NCBI GenBank assembly: GCA_963843945.1
Contig: CAWJMF010000002.1
Location: 372,001 to 436,000, forward strand
Source of the DNA: CAWJMF01 sp963843945
GTDB taxonomy: Bacteria; Vulcanimicrobiota; Vulcanimicrobiia; Vulcanimicrobiales; Vulcanimicrobiaceae
Length of the DNA: 64,000 bases
Direction: 5' to 3'
The stretch's first letter is position 1. Each line of letters begins with the position of its first letter. Position numbers and translations under genes: made by a program. Shown here one piece after another: positions 55,612 to 64,000 of the stretch. A model generated the notes under the pieces. That model was not told where the DNA came from and did not search any database. It saw only the letters and a list, made by a program, of their open reading frames with translations.

Positions 55612-56019
55612 TTACAGCGCAGCGGATTGCGGCCCACGGCTGGAGATAACCGTTTGCCTCGGGTCGGCACCGAATCTGTTCGGCCCGCGCGTCCCATCAG
55701 CGCAGAACCAAACGAGCAGGGCGATCGCGCCCAGTAGCGGCACGAACCCAAGCAGATAGCACCAGCCGGTTTGGTTAACGTCGTGAAGCCTGCGAACGCT
55801 GACCGCAAGATGCGGCAACAACGTTCCAAAAATGACGACCGAGTATAAGAAAATCGCCAGAGCGGGAATCGCGAGCATCACAAGATAGCTAACGACCATC
55901 GCAAGCAAGATGGCAAGCGAGTGGAAGAGAGTAAAACACCAATACTCTGAGCGTCCTGCGCGGCCAGTAAACAACGCGTATCTCGCCAACGACAGTTTGA
56001 CCATTTCCGATAGGGTCAT
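55612..56019 (-). CDS. DUF805 family membrane protein (copy 1)
   Basis: 135 residues from ATG 56019. DUF805 pattern: ARYALFTGRAGRSEYWCFTLFHSLAILLAMVV, two central helices, then VSVRRLHDVNQTGWCYLLGFVPLLGAIALLVWFCADGTRGPNRFGADP, the family's RRLHDxxxxGW and G-x-NxFGxDP. Inner membrane, function unknown. Ends 2 bases from tRNA-Gln on the opposite strand. Confidence 0.9.
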   Translation of the reverse strand: MTLSEMVKLSLARYALFTGRAGRSEYWCFTLFHSLAILLAMVVSYLVMLAIPALAIFLYSVVIFGTLLPHLAVSVRRLHDVNQTGWCYLLGFVPLLGAIALLVWFCADGTRGPNRFGADPRQTVISSRGPQSAAL

Positions 56020-56393
56020 AAATCGCCACCTAATTCAGGCTAACACCGGCATGCCAGCTAAATCGGGCGCTGGCAGGGGATCGGACCAAAAGGCAGTCGG
56101 TTGCTTCGGCGAGCATACTTCGAGGCATCGGGCGCCCAGCCCTCACGGCCTCGGCCTCGAGGGCTTCACGGAAAAGGACACGGGGAACGAGGTTTCCGTC
56201 GCGCTGGGCCTGTGACAGCAACCGGAAAGGGCGGCGGTGAATTTCTCCTCCGTCCTGTAGTGCGTTTTGTGAAGAGGACGCGACGAGACGTAGCCGTCGG
56301 TAGTAGGCCCCAGTCAGAGGGCCAGTACCTGGATCGCCGCGGCCGCTACGTAAATAGTTCCCGCCCAGAGCAGCGTCGAAATGGGAGTCGTCG
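56020..56393. other. Intergenic stretch, no supported gene
   Basis: About 375 bases between the first DUF805 gene and the VOC gene. Frames on both strands lack family features and show unbiased third-position use. It may hold promoters for both neighbours. Confidence 0.4.
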
Positions 56394-56837
56394 ATGAGCG
56401 TACAAGTCGAACAGAAAAGCTTTGAGATGCCGCCGCGGGATGGTTTCACCGTCACGCATTTTCTCACGGTCGCCGACATCGAGCGATCGGCTCGCTACTA
56501 CGAAAAGGTCTTTGGCGGTCGCGTGCTAAGCCTGGGCGACAGCAAGGGCGCGTCCGGGCACATTCAGATTGCGAATACGTGGCTGATCGTCAACGTCGGA
56601 GGTGGGCCCACGCCGGACAAGCCGACCGTAACGCTCAGCGTCCCCGCGGACCCCGATAAGGTCAGCAGCTTTATGAATTTTCGCGTTTCGGATATCCAGG
56701 CGTGCTACGAACTGTGGAAGAGTCGAGGGGCGGAGTTCATCACGGAGCCGATTCCGAAGTACGGTGAAATTCGCTGCTACATCCGCGATCCCGACGGTTA
56801 CATCATCGAGGTCGGCCAGACCACAGACAGCCCGTAA
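56394..56837 (+). CDS. VOC (glyoxalase/bleomycin-resistance/dioxygenase) family protein
   Basis: 147 residues from ATG 56394. Paired beta-alpha-beta units: VTHFLTVADIERSARYYEKVFGGRVLSLGD and FRVSDIQACYELWKSRGAEFITEPIPKYGEIRCYIRDPDGYIIEVGQ, with a metal-binding His (THF) and Glu (IEVG) at the expected places. Likely a small-molecule lyase, isomerase or binding protein; the substrate is unknown. Confidence 0.88.
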   Translation: MSVQVEQKSFEMPPRDGFTVTHFLTVADIERSARYYEKVFGGRVLSLGDSKGASGHIQIANTWLIVNVGGGPTPDKPTVTLSVPADPDKVSSFMNFRVSDIQACYELWKSRGAEFITEPIPKYGEIRCYIRDPDGYIIEVGQTTDSP

Positions 56838-56865
56838 CGCTCCCTCCAATACGGCCGAACCGCGC

Positions 56866-57267
56866 TTACGTGAAGGTCGCAGCGGGCTCGCTGCCCTTCG
56901 GGTTTGGTCCGTACTGATTCGTCCCCGGCCGGCTGTCGATGAGGCCGGCCACGAGCATCGCGAAACAGACAGGCGCGACGAAGACAAACAAGACCCACCG
57001 GCTGGTGACCCCGATATCCTGAAGTCGCCGCGCGCAGACGCCCAGCGTGGGAAGGAACGCCGCGATGAGAAAGAGCCGCTCGCAAACTTCCGCGACGCCC
57101 GTAGCGCCCGCCTGGGAAGCACCGGCCAGCAGCGCCGCAACTCCCGAGGCGAAGAAAACCAAGAACGTGTTCAAGATCAAAAAGACCCCGAAGTACCAGA
57201 ACTCCCGACGACGCGCCCGGCCCGAGGTGACGCCGTAGCGGCGCCACGCGCCTATGTACCAGCCCAC
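56866..57267 (-). CDS. DUF805 family membrane protein (copy 2)
   Basis: 133 residues from GTG 57267. WRRYGVTSGRARRREFWYFGVFLILNTFLVFFASG, then ARRLQDIGVTSRWVLFVFVAPVCFAMLVAGLIDSRPGTNQYGPNP, the same plan as the DUF805 protein 850 bases upstream but clearly diverged. Inner membrane; convergent with the VOC gene. Confidence 0.88.
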   Translation of the reverse strand: MGWYIGAWRRYGVTSGRARRREFWYFGVFLILNTFLVFFASGVAALLAGASQAGATGVAEVCERLFLIAAFLPTLGVCARRLQDIGVTSRWVLFVFVAPVCFAMLVAGLIDSRPGTNQYGPNPKGSEPAATFT

Positions 57268-57645
57268 GTCGTCTCGGCGCGAGCGGCGGGTGAACTCGTT
57301 CTTATGTTCCTGCGACGGCGGCGACGACTGCGGCCACGGTCGCCTCGGGATGCTGAATCACCGGGAGGATTGCCGGTTTCGCGTTCCCGGATGCTTGCTC
57401 GAACATGACAATCGTACCTTAGTGACGCAGGGCGATAGGGTGCGCTCATTAGAGCATTTTTGCGGCGCGCTGTCGACGGGCGGAACGCCGGCTGTCTGCG
57501 TACGCGACCCGGCAGAAGGTCCGGCGCGTCGCGCGTGCATATGCTCCGGCGTACAGGTGGAAGCTGCAGCTGTCGAAAGTGCGTCATTGCGCAGGCCACG
57601 ACCGGCGCCCGCGTTAGCAGCGGCCGGACTCACGGCTGCCGCAGC
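57268..57645. other. Intergenic stretch, no supported gene
   Basis: About 380 bases before the next plus-strand gene. It contains Arg/Gly/Ala-rich open frames on both strands but none with a ribosome-binding site and recognisable protein features. A promoter for the NTF2-STAS pair probably lies in the 3' half. Confidence 0.4.
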
Positions 57646-57987
57646 GTGACGTCCGGCGAACTGCTCGAGAGCCTGTTCGCGGCCTGGAAGAGCGGCGACG
57701 CGTTACGGGCGGGCGCGCACTTCGCGCTCGACGCGACCTACCAGGAAGCGCGACACGAGCCGATCGTTGGGCGCGACGCGATCGTTAGCCATTTTACGGC
57801 CTTCTTTCGGGATGGCCCGGCGTGGCGTTTCCACCTCGAAGACGTTCTCACGAGCGGCGAGCGAGCGGCGATCCGCTACCGCTTCGAGATCGCCGAAACG
57901 AATGGAACCTGGCGTACCCGCTCGGGCTGCGCCTTCGCGACGCTGCGCGACGGGACGCTGAGCGAGTGGCGCGAATATGAGGGCTGA
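57646..57987 (+). CDS. SnoaL/NTF2-like small protein
   Basis: 113 residues from GTG 57646 (the frame is open to 57460, but the fold starts here). ELLESLFAAWKSGDALRAGAHFALDATYQEARHEPIVGRDAIVSHFTAFFRDGPAWRFHLEDVL and ...RTRSGCAFATLRDGTLSEWREYE match the SnoaL-like cone fold. Almost overlapping the STAS gene, so possibly a two-gene unit. Confidence 0.75.
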   Translation: MTSGELLESLFAAWKSGDALRAGAHFALDATYQEARHEPIVGRDAIVSHFTAFFRDGPAWRFHLEDVLTSGERAAIRYRFEIAETNGTWRTRSGCAFATLRDGTLSEWREYEG

Positions 57988-57988
57988 C

Positions 57989-58360
57989 ATGACAGGCGAC
58001 ACCCTCGGCATTCAAGTAACGGCAACCGACGACGGCCAGGCAACGGTCTTCGCGCTCGAAGGCAATCTCGACGTCGCGACCTCGCCAAGTCTTCGCGCAG
58101 CGCTGCTCGAAAGCGCCGAACACGACCGGCACGAGATCATCGTGGATCTCGCGCGGCTCGAGTTCCTCGATTCGACGGGCCTGGGAGCGCTCATCGGCGC
58201 GCGCAAGCGCGCCGCGGAGCACGGCGGTTCGCTGCGCCTCGTCGCGCACGAGGGGCAGATCCTGCGCCTCCTGCGGATTACCGGGTTACTCGACGTGTTC
58301 GCGGTCTATCCGACCGTTGAGGCCGCCCTGACCGGGGAGACGCGGCTCGTCGGATTGTAG
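57989..58360 (+). CDS. STAS-domain anti-anti-sigma factor-like protein
   Basis: 123 residues from ATG 57989 (ATG 57977, four codons earlier, is possible). STAS pattern: FALEGNLDVATSPSLRAALL, HEIIVDLARLEFLDSTGLGALIGARKRAAEHGG with the phosphorylatable Ser of DSTGL, then LRLLRITGLLDVFAVYPTVEAAL. Typically binds an anti-sigma kinase such as RsbW/SpoIIAB; no kinase or sigma gene is in the window. Its 3' end overlaps convergent glcF by 55 bases. Confidence 0.85.
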   Translation: MTGDTLGIQVTATDDGQATVFALEGNLDVATSPSLRAALLESAEHDRHEIIVDLARLEFLDSTGLGALIGARKRAAEHGGSLRLVAHEGQILRLLRITGLLDVFAVYPTVEAALTGETRLVGL

Positions 58361-59712
58361 GCCGCGTAGGACTCGTCGAGCAACTCGACGACATGCGCGA
58401 CGCGGACCCGGCTGCCCGCCTTACGCAGGCCGCCCGCGATCTGCAAGGCGCACCCCGGATTCGCCGTCGCGATGACCTCCGCGCCGGTCGCGAGCGCGTT
58501 CTCGACCTTCCGCGAGCCAAGCCGCTCCGCCATTTCGGGTTGCGTCACGTTATAGATCCCCGCACTTCCGCAGCAGAGCGAACTCTCGTTCATTTCGCGC
58601 AAGACAAGCCCGGGAATGCTCTCCAAGAGCCGGCGCGGCGGCGCGGTAATCCGTTGCGCGTGCGCGAGGTGACAGGCATCTTGATAGCTCACGCGCAGGT
58701 CGAGCGCACCGAGCTCCGGTGCTAAACCGAGCGCATCGAGAAGTTCGGTAACGTCGCGCACCTGTGCCGAGAAGCGGGCCGCCCGCTCGGCCCATTCGGG
58801 GTCGCCGGCGAAAAGGTGTCCGTACTCTTTAAGTGTCGAGCCGCAACCCGCCGCATTGATCGCGTAGACCTGGGCGCCCGAGCGTTCGAAGGCGACGATG
58901 TTGCGTTTAGCGAGCTGCCGTCCGAGGTCCATTTCTCCCGCGTGCACGGCGATCGCGCCGCAGCAGCCTTGATCGGGCGGGACGACGACCTCGCAGCCGC
59001 TGCGCTGGAGCACCCGGACCGTTGCCTCGTCGACGTTCGCGAACGCAACCTGCATCACGCAGCCGGCGTGCATGAAGGCCGTCAGTTTGCGCTCGCCGCG
59101 AGCTCGCGCGCGTTGTCCCTTCGGAACGAAGAACCGTTCGGAGACCGCCGGCGCGAGTGCTTCGAGTTCCTCGAGTCCGAGCGAGCGGAGGAGACCGCTG
59201 CGGCGTGCGAAGGCCTGCAGACCGCTGCGCTGATAGAAACGCAGGAGCCCGGCCATCGCGCGCATCCAAGCGAGGTTCGAGAACATCGTCTTCAAGACGA
59301 AGTTGCGCGCGATCGTTTGGAAGAAGCCGCGCCGGACGGCCGTGGCGCGTTCGATTTGCGTGCGCGCCGGTTCGAGCAGTTGACCGTAGGCAACGCCCGA
59401 CGGGCAGACTGCCTCGCAGGCGCGGCAGTCGAGGCATTCCGACATTTGATGCATGAAACCGGGACTCGTGAGATCGAGCCGGCCCTCGTCGACGGCTTTG
59501 ATCAACGAAATCCGCCCGCGCGGGCTCGACGTCTCAACGAGCGTCTCAACGTAGGTCGGACAGGTGGGTAAGCAGAGGCCGCAGCGTACGCACTGGTCGT
59601 AGACCGACGCGGGCGGAACGTCGGCGCCGCTGAAGCCTCGTTTCGATTCGACCACCAGCGCTGCTTTAGGGCCGCGCGAGCGGAGTCCCGCAGGAAAAGG
59701 GGGCTGGCGCAA
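58306..59712 (-). CDS. glcF: Glycolate oxidase iron-sulfur subunit (GlcF-like)
   Basis: 468 residues from TTG 59712 with GGAG upstream (GTG 59655 also possible). Two CxxCxxC...CP [4Fe-4S] motifs (CVRCGLCLPTCPTY and CLDCRACEAVCPSG), then two CCG-type domains (HAGCVMQVAFANVD ... DQGCCGAIAVHAGE; YQDACHLAHAQRI ... SSLCCGSAGIYN). Electron-transfer partner of the FAD subunit encoded at 61.3 kb, separated by the mmsA gene on the other strand. No GlcE. Confidence 0.92.
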   Translation of the reverse strand: MRQPPFPAGLRSRGPKAALVVESKRGFSGADVPPASVYDQCVRCGLCLPTCPTYVETLVETSSPRGRISLIKAVDEGRLDLTSPGFMHQMSECLDCRACEAVCPSGVAYGQLLEPARTQIERATAVRRGFFQTIARNFVLKTMFSNLAWMRAMAGLLRFYQRSGLQAFARRSGLLRSLGLEELEALAPAVSERFFVPKGQRARARGERKLTAFMHAGCVMQVAFANVDEATVRVLQRSGCEVVVPPDQGCCGAIAVHAGEMDLGRQLAKRNIVAFERSGAQVYAINAAGCGSTLKEYGHLFAGDPEWAERAARFSAQVRDVTELLDALGLAPELGALDLRVSYQDACHLAHAQRITAPPRRLLESIPGLVLREMNESSLCCGSAGIYNVTQPEMAERLGSRKVENALATGAEVIATANPGCALQIAGGLRKAGSRVRVAHVVELLDESYAAYNPTSRVSPVRAASTVG

Positions 59713-59750
59713 AGCGCTCCGCGAAACGCAAAGGCCCGGAGGAGGATCGA

Positions 59751-61265
59751 ATGAGCGCAGTCGCGTCGACGCGGGCCACCAAGACGATCGAGCATTTTAT
59801 TGCCGGGCGGCGAACGCCGGGCAGCAGCACGCGAACCGGCGCGATCTACGACCCGGCTACCGGCGAAGAGACCGGCCGCGTGCGGCTCGCTGCTGCGGCG
59901 GACGTCGACGCCGCGGTTGCTGCCGCGGCTGCCGCCTTGCCGGGATGGGCGGCGACCACGCCCTTGCGGCGCGCGCGCGTGCTCTTCAACTACAAAGCGC
60001 TGCTCGAAGCGCACGCCGGCGAACTGGCGGAACTGATCGTGCACGAACACGGTAAAGTGCTTGCTGACGCGCGCGGCGAGGTCACGCGCGGGCTCGAGGT
60101 CGTCGAGTTCGCCTGCGGGATCCCCCATCTCCTCAAAGGCGAATTCTCCGAAAACGTCGGCTCGAACGTCGACAGCTATTCGTTACGCGAACCGGTCGGC
60201 GTCTGCGCCGGCATCACGCCGTTCAACTTTCCGGTGATGGTGCCGATGTGGATGTTCCCCGTCGCAGTCGCCTGCGGGAATACGTTCGTGCTCAAACCCT
60301 CCGAGCGCGACCCCTCGCCGAGCCTGCGCCTTGCCGAACTCTTGATCGAAGCCGGCGCGCCGCCAGGGGTGCTCAATGTCGTGCAGGGCGACAAAGCCGC
60401 CGTGCAGGCGTTGCTCGAGCATCCCGGCGTCGCCGCGGTGAGTTTCGTCGGGTCGACGCCGGTGGCGCGCAGCATCTATGCGAGCGCGGCGCAAAACGGA
60501 AAACGCGTTCAAGCCTTAGGCGGCGCGAAGAATCACGCCGTCGTCTTGCCGGATGCGGACCTCGACGAGACGGTCGAAGCGTTGACGGGCGCGGCGTACG
60601 GCTCGGCCGGCGAACGCTGCATGGCGGTCTCCGTCGCGGTCGCGGTCGGATCGATCGGCGACGAACTGGTCGCGCGTCTGGCCGAACGCGCGCGCTCGCT
60701 CAAGGTCAGCGCGGGGAGCGACCCCGAGGCTGAGATGGGACCGCTCGTCACCGCCGAGCACCTCGAACGCGTGCGCGGCTACATCGACCGCGGCGTCCTC
60801 GAGGGCGCGCAACTCGTCGTCGACGGTCGCGAGCGCGCGGTCGAGGCGGACGGGTTCTTCATCGGCGCCACGGTCTTCGACCGCGTGACCCCGCAGATGA
60901 CGATCTACAAGGACGAAATCTTCGGTCCCGTGCTCTCGGTCGTCCGCGCGGGGGACTTGGAGCACGCGATCCGCTTAGTCAACGAAAACCGCTACGGCAA
61001 CGGAGTCGCCGTTTTCACGCGCAGCGGTGGCAGCGCGCGCGAGTTCGTTAGCCGGGTGAGCGTCGGTATGGTCGGCGTCAACGTGCCGATTCCGGTCCCG
61101 ATGGCCTTTCACAGTTTCGGCGGCTGGAAGGAATCGATGTTCGGCGACCACGCCGTGTATGGTGCCGAAGGTGTCGCGTTTTACACGCGGCTCAAGACGG
61201 TGACGTCGCGCTGGCCGTCGTCGGCTCCGCTCACGGCAAGCGCCTTCGTCATGCCGACGAACTAA
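59751..61265 (+). CDS. mmsA: Methylmalonate-semialdehyde dehydrogenase (acylating)
   Basis: 504 residues from ATG 59751 behind GGAGG. MmsA-type ALDH: IEHFIAGRRTPGSSTRTGAIYDPATGEE, GITPFNFPVMVPMWMFPVAVACGNTFVLKPSERDPS, VGSTPVARSIY, QALGGAKNHAVVLPDADLD in place of the Glu motif, catalytic Cys in GSAGERCMA, and FGGWKESMFGDHAVYG. Converts methylmalonate or malonate semialdehyde to acyl-CoA in valine, inositol or beta-alanine breakdown. Confidence 0.93.
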   Translation: MSAVASTRATKTIEHFIAGRRTPGSSTRTGAIYDPATGEETGRVRLAAAADVDAAVAAAAAALPGWAATTPLRRARVLFNYKALLEAHAGELAELIVHEHGKVLADARGEVTRGLEVVEFACGIPHLLKGEFSENVGSNVDSYSLREPVGVCAGITPFNFPVMVPMWMFPVAVACGNTFVLKPSERDPSPSLRLAELLIEAGAPPGVLNVVQGDKAAVQALLEHPGVAAVSFVGSTPVARSIYASAAQNGKRVQALGGAKNHAVVLPDADLDETVEALTGAAYGSAGERCMAVSVAVAVGSIGDELVARLAERARSLKVSAGSDPEAEMGPLVTAEHLERVRGYIDRGVLEGAQLVVDGRERAVEADGFFIGATVFDRVTPQMTIYKDEIFGPVLSVVRAGDLEHAIRLVNENRYGNGVAVFTRSGGSAREFVSRVSVGMVGVNVPIPVPMAFHSFGGWKESMFGDHAVYGAEGVAFYTRLKTVTSRWPSSAPLTASAFVMPTN

Positions 61266-61279
61266 AACGCCAGGCGGAG

Positions 61280-62692
61280 TTACAGCTCGAACGCGTCGGG
61301 ACCACCGGGCTCGGGAAAGATCTTTCCGGGGTTCATGATGCCGAGCGGGTCGACGGCGTCCTTGATGCGGCGCATCAGGGCGAGTGCGTCGCTGCCGAGA
61401 TCGAGCTCCATGAATTGCTTTTTGAGAAGGCCGATGCCGTGCTCGCCCGAGAGCGTCCCGCCCGCGGCCACGGCCGTTTCGAAAATTTCGCGGGCGGCGA
61501 TTCGCACGCGCGCCATTTCGATCGGGTCGTTGCGGTCGCAGAGCAGGTTCGGGTGCAAGTTGCCGTCGCCGGCGTGACCGAAGATCGGCAGAAGCAGGTC
61601 GTGGCGTTTCCCGATGTCGCGCAGGCTGCGTAACACGTTCACGAGCTCGGAACGGGGAACCGAGATGTCCTCGCCGAGTTTGTGCGGGCGCAGGCGCGCG
61701 AGAGCCGGCGAGATCGCGCGCCGCGCGTCCCAGAGGCGCGCACTTTCCTCGGCGTCCTTCGCGACCCGCACCTCGACGGCACCGTTAGCGCGCGCGATCG
61801 TAGCGATCGTCGCGAGCTCGGCGTCGACGATCGCTTCGTGATTGCCGTCGACGGCGAAGAGCAGCAGCGCAGCGCTTTCGACGGGTAGGCCCGCCTGTGT
61901 CGCCGCTTCGACGCAGCGCATCGTGAGTTGATCCATCAGCTCGATCGAAACGGGTGCCACGCCGCTCGCAGCGACGGCGTTGATTGCGCGCGCTGCGTCC
62001 TCGAGGTCGCCGAACGTCGCCGTCGCCGTGCGGGTTATGGCCGGCCGGCGCAACAAGCGCAGCGTGATCTCGGTGATCGTGCCGAGGGTTCCCTCGGCGC
62101 CGGTGAAGAGCGCGCGCAAGTTGTAGCCGGTCACGTTCTTGACCATCTTGCCGCCGGTACGGATGATCTCTCCGCCCGGCAAGACCACTTCCAGCGCCAT
62201 CACGTAGTCGCCGGTCACACCGTATTTGAGACAGCGCGCACCGCCCGCGTTCTCGGCGACGTTGCCGCCGATGGCCGACTGCTTGAGGCTGGAGGGATCC
62301 GGCGGATAGAAGAGACCGCGCGCTTCGACCTCGCGCTGGAGATCGGCGGTGATGACGCCGGGCTGGACGATCGCGACCTGATTGACCTCGTCGATCTCGA
62401 GGATGCGGTTCATGCGCGCAACGCCCAGCACGAGACTGCCCGCCAGCGGCACTGACCCGCCGGACAGACCGCTGCCCATCGCACGCGGCGTCAGCGCCAA
62501 CCGCTCGCGGGTCGCGAGACGGTGGATCGCGGCGATCTGCTGCGCGTTTGCGGGAAGCACGACGGCCAGCGGACGGCTCTCGTACCACGTTCCGTCGAAG
62601 CCGTACGCGAGTAGATCTTCTTCGGAGAGCAGCACGTTCTCGCGGCCGGCAATCGCCTGCAGTTCCGCGAGCGGCCCGGAAGCCAGGATCAC
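61280..62692 (-). CDS. glcD: Glycolate oxidase FAD-linked subunit (GlcD-like)
   Basis: 470 residues from GTG 62692. FAD_binding_4 domain: RPLAVVLPANAQQIAAIHRLA, PRAMGSGLSGGSVPLAGSLVLGVARMNRILEID, PPDPSSLKQSAIGGNVAENAGGARCLKYGVTGDYV, ARALFTGAEGTLGTITEITL; C-terminal FAD-oxidase domain ending LLPIFGHAGDGNLHPNLL and SGEHGIGLLKKQFMELD. Oxidises glycolate or a related 2-hydroxyacid such as D-lactate, passing electrons through GlcF. Confidence 0.93.
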   Translation of the reverse strand: MILASGPLAELQAIAGRENVLLSEEDLLAYGFDGTWYESRPLAVVLPANAQQIAAIHRLATRERLALTPRAMGSGLSGGSVPLAGSLVLGVARMNRILEIDEVNQVAIVQPGVITADLQREVEARGLFYPPDPSSLKQSAIGGNVAENAGGARCLKYGVTGDYVMALEVVLPGGEIIRTGGKMVKNVTGYNLRALFTGAEGTLGTITEITLRLLRRPAITRTATATFGDLEDAARAINAVAASGVAPVSIELMDQLTMRCVEAATQAGLPVESAALLLFAVDGNHEAIVDAELATIATIARANGAVEVRVAKDAEESARLWDARRAISPALARLRPHKLGEDISVPRSELVNVLRSLRDIGKRHDLLLPIFGHAGDGNLHPNLLCDRNDPIEMARVRIAAREIFETAVAAGGTLSGEHGIGLLKKQFMELDLGSDALALMRRIKDAVDPLGIMNPGKIFPEPGGPDAFEL

Positions 62693-62713
62693 GCTGGCTG
62701 TTGTTCGCGAAGC

Positions 62714-64000
62714 TTAGCCGCCGACCTCGACCGGACCGGCCGGCTTCGCCGGTCTGCGCATCAGGAAGACCAGCGGCGTGAACAGGAAGGCGATCAGCGC
62801 GATGACGTAAGTGGCGTCGGCGAAGGCAAGGATTGCGGCCTGATCGTTCACGAGAAGTCCGAGCTGCTGCAGCGTGCCCCCGTGTTGCAGAAACTGCTGG
62901 ACGGGAATGCTGGTGCTCGTGGCATTGCCTGCCAGCACCTCGGAATGAAACGTCTCGCGGCGGTCGATCACCACGTCAAGCAGTGCGATCGTGATCGACC
63001 CGCCGAGCTGCGTCGCCAGGTTGACCATCGCGCCGGCTTTCGGCCCTTCCGCGGGCGTCGTCGCGCCGAGGACTGCGATGGAAATCGGAACGAAGAGCAT
63101 CGCGGCACCGATGCCGACGACGATGAGCGCGGCCGAGAACGTCCAGAACGTCGAGAGGTTGGTGGTGACGTAGGCTTGCATCGCGCTGCCGAGGCCGACT
63201 AGCAAGAACCCGATGCCGAGGAACCAGCGCGGATCGATTCTTCCCGTGAGGCGGGCGATGAACAGCGTCAAGAACGCGATCGGCAAGGCGCGCAGGATAA
63301 AGAGCGCTCCGCTGAGTGTCGGAGTGAAGCCGAGCGGACCTTGCGTGAACTGCGGCAAGGTGTAGGTCGAGCCGAAAATCGCCGCCCCAATGGCGAGCGC
63401 CAGCAAGGAGCCGGCGGCGACGCTGCGGTTCTTGAAAATGCGCAGGTCTACGACCGGCACCCGCGTTCCGAAGAGTTCGTAGAAGACGAAGGCCACGCAC
63501 GCGACAACGCAAAGCGCGGTCATTGCGGCGATCGTGTCGTCGGAGAGCCAGCTATGCCGCTCGCCTTCGGTCAGCACGTATTGCAGCGAGCCGAGCGTGC
63601 ACGCCAGCAGAAACAGCCCCAGCCAGTCGATCTGGCCGGCTTTGGCTTTGACCGGATCGCGCAGGAGCGCGTACAGCAGCACTGACGATAGGATGCCGGG
63701 CACGATGTTGATATCGAAGCACCAATTCCACGACCAGTTGTCGACGATAAGTCCGCCCAGCGGCGGTCCGAGCGTCGGTCCCAGGATCGCGCCGAGTGCG
63801 AAGATCGCTTGACTGATCCCGAGTTGCTTGGGCGGAAAGGTGTCGCGCAAAATCGCCTGCGCGGTCGCGAGTAAGCCCCCGCCGAAGGCCCCCTGGACGA
63901 CCCGTGAAAAGATCAAGAACGTCAGGTTGTCGGACGCGCCGCAGGCGACGGAGGCGAGCGTGAACCCAACGATCGAGGCCACGAAGTAGTTCTTGCGGCC
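62714..64000 (-). CDS. MFS multidrug exporter, DHA2/EmrB type (5' end cut by window)
   Basis: At least 428 codons; the frame stays open to the window edge. Transmembrane segments include IVGFTLASVACGASDNLTFLIFSRVVQGAFGGGLLATAQAILRDTFP (motif C region), SQAIFALGAILGPTLGPPLGGLIVDNWSWNWCFDINIVPGIL typical of EmrB/DHA2 14-TMS drug:H+ antiporters, and RPAKPAGPVEVGG at the end. No EmrA partner is visible downstream; it could lie outside the window. Confidence 0.9.
   Translation of the reverse strand, partial: GRKNYFVASIVGFTLASVACGASDNLTFLIFSRVVQGAFGGGLLATAQAILRDTFPPKQLGISQAIFALGAILGPTLGPPLGGLIVDNWSWNWCFDINIVPGILSSVLLYALLRDPVKAKAGQIDWLGLFLLACTLGSLQYVLTEGERHSWLSDDTIAAMTALCVVACVAFVFYELFGTRVPVVDLRIFKNRSVAAGSLLALAIGAAIFGSTYTLPQFTQGPLGFTPTLSGALFILRALPIAFLTLFIARLTGRIDPRWFLGIGFLLVGLGSAMQAYVTTNLSTFWTFSAALIVVGIGAAMLFVPISIAVLGATTPAEGPKAGAMVNLATQLGGSITIALLDVVIDRRETFHSEVLAGNATSTSIPVQQFLQHGGTLQQLGLLVNDQAAILAFADATYVIALIAFLFTPLVFLMRRPAKPAGPVEVGG

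Noticed and set aside
56030..56479. 149-residue minus-strand frame in the gap before the VOC gene
   Set aside because: Overlaps the VOC gene start and has no recognisable features or ribosome-binding site; too weak to call.

Overview
This is a gene-dense, high-GC bacterial chromosome segment with no rRNA, CRISPR array or insertion sequence. A likely outer-membrane beta-barrel protein (29.8 kb), many exported periplasmic proteins, a class I-type PHA synthase and the absence of sporulation or phage genes suggest a Gram-negative-like (diderm) aerobic heterotroph. A c-di-AMP operon with its riboswitch and an N-terminal-copper-amine-oxidase-like stalk protein are unusual for Proteobacteria. An uncultivated soil phylum such as Eremiobacterota/Vulcanimicrobiota is a possible home, but that is inference. 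GTG and TTG starts are common, and many neighbours are coupled through 4-base start/stop overlaps; a few genes can apparently only start at CTG.

Layout. 0-7.8 kb: the end of rimM, then envelope genes (YihY/BrkB, stalk protein, CutA, a FecR/Trp-rich protein and an 858-residue orphan secreted protein). 7.8-13.7 kb: a split, adenosylcobalamin-type (class II) ribonucleotide reductase. The catalytic gene carries two inteins, one with a LAGLIDADG and one with an HNH endonuclease, and the TSCPD/zinc tail is a separate gene. Upstream are two NrdR-type boxes and a LexA-like palindrome. 13.8-17.8 kb: HAD phosphatases, aroE, tRNA-Ser(GGA), small unknown genes and a class II aldolase. 17.8-28 kb: an ALDH-like protein without catalytic residues, divergent from a seven-gene coupled cassette (hyuA, frameshifted; hyuB; a complete Liv-type ABC importer) followed by a D-glutamate-cyclase-family gene. 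This looks like an uptake and ring-opening system for a cyclic amide such as 5-oxoproline. 28-38.7 kb: ferritin-like protein, pyrophosphatase, BtuF-like protein, isocitrate dehydrogenase, EgtB-like enzyme, metallophosphoesterase, aldehyde dehydrogenase and deoC.

38.7-44 kb: aroC-aroK-aroB-priA, tightly coupled, followed by a Flp-type pilin divergent from phaC, with a perfect CRP-type palindrome between them. 44-48.6 kb: phaC, an alpha/beta hydrolase, rpsT and rsgA. 48.6-53.1 kb: a c-di-AMP module (unknown gene, cdaA, ybbR, glmM) followed by a ydaO/yuaA-type c-di-AMP riboswitch in front of an NlpC/P60 cell-wall hydrolase. A second structured segment with mutually exclusive helices lies just upstream of the riboswitch. 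53.1-57.6 kb: a looser patch of small secreted or membrane genes around tRNA-Gln(TTG), including two DUF805 proteins. 57.6-64 kb: a STAS protein, glcF, mmsA, glcD and an MFS exporter cut by the window edge.

The most notable elements are the doubly intein-invaded split RNR with its regulatory region, the synthesis-sensing-effector c-di-AMP locus with an extra leader structure, and the hyu-Liv-cyclase cassette.
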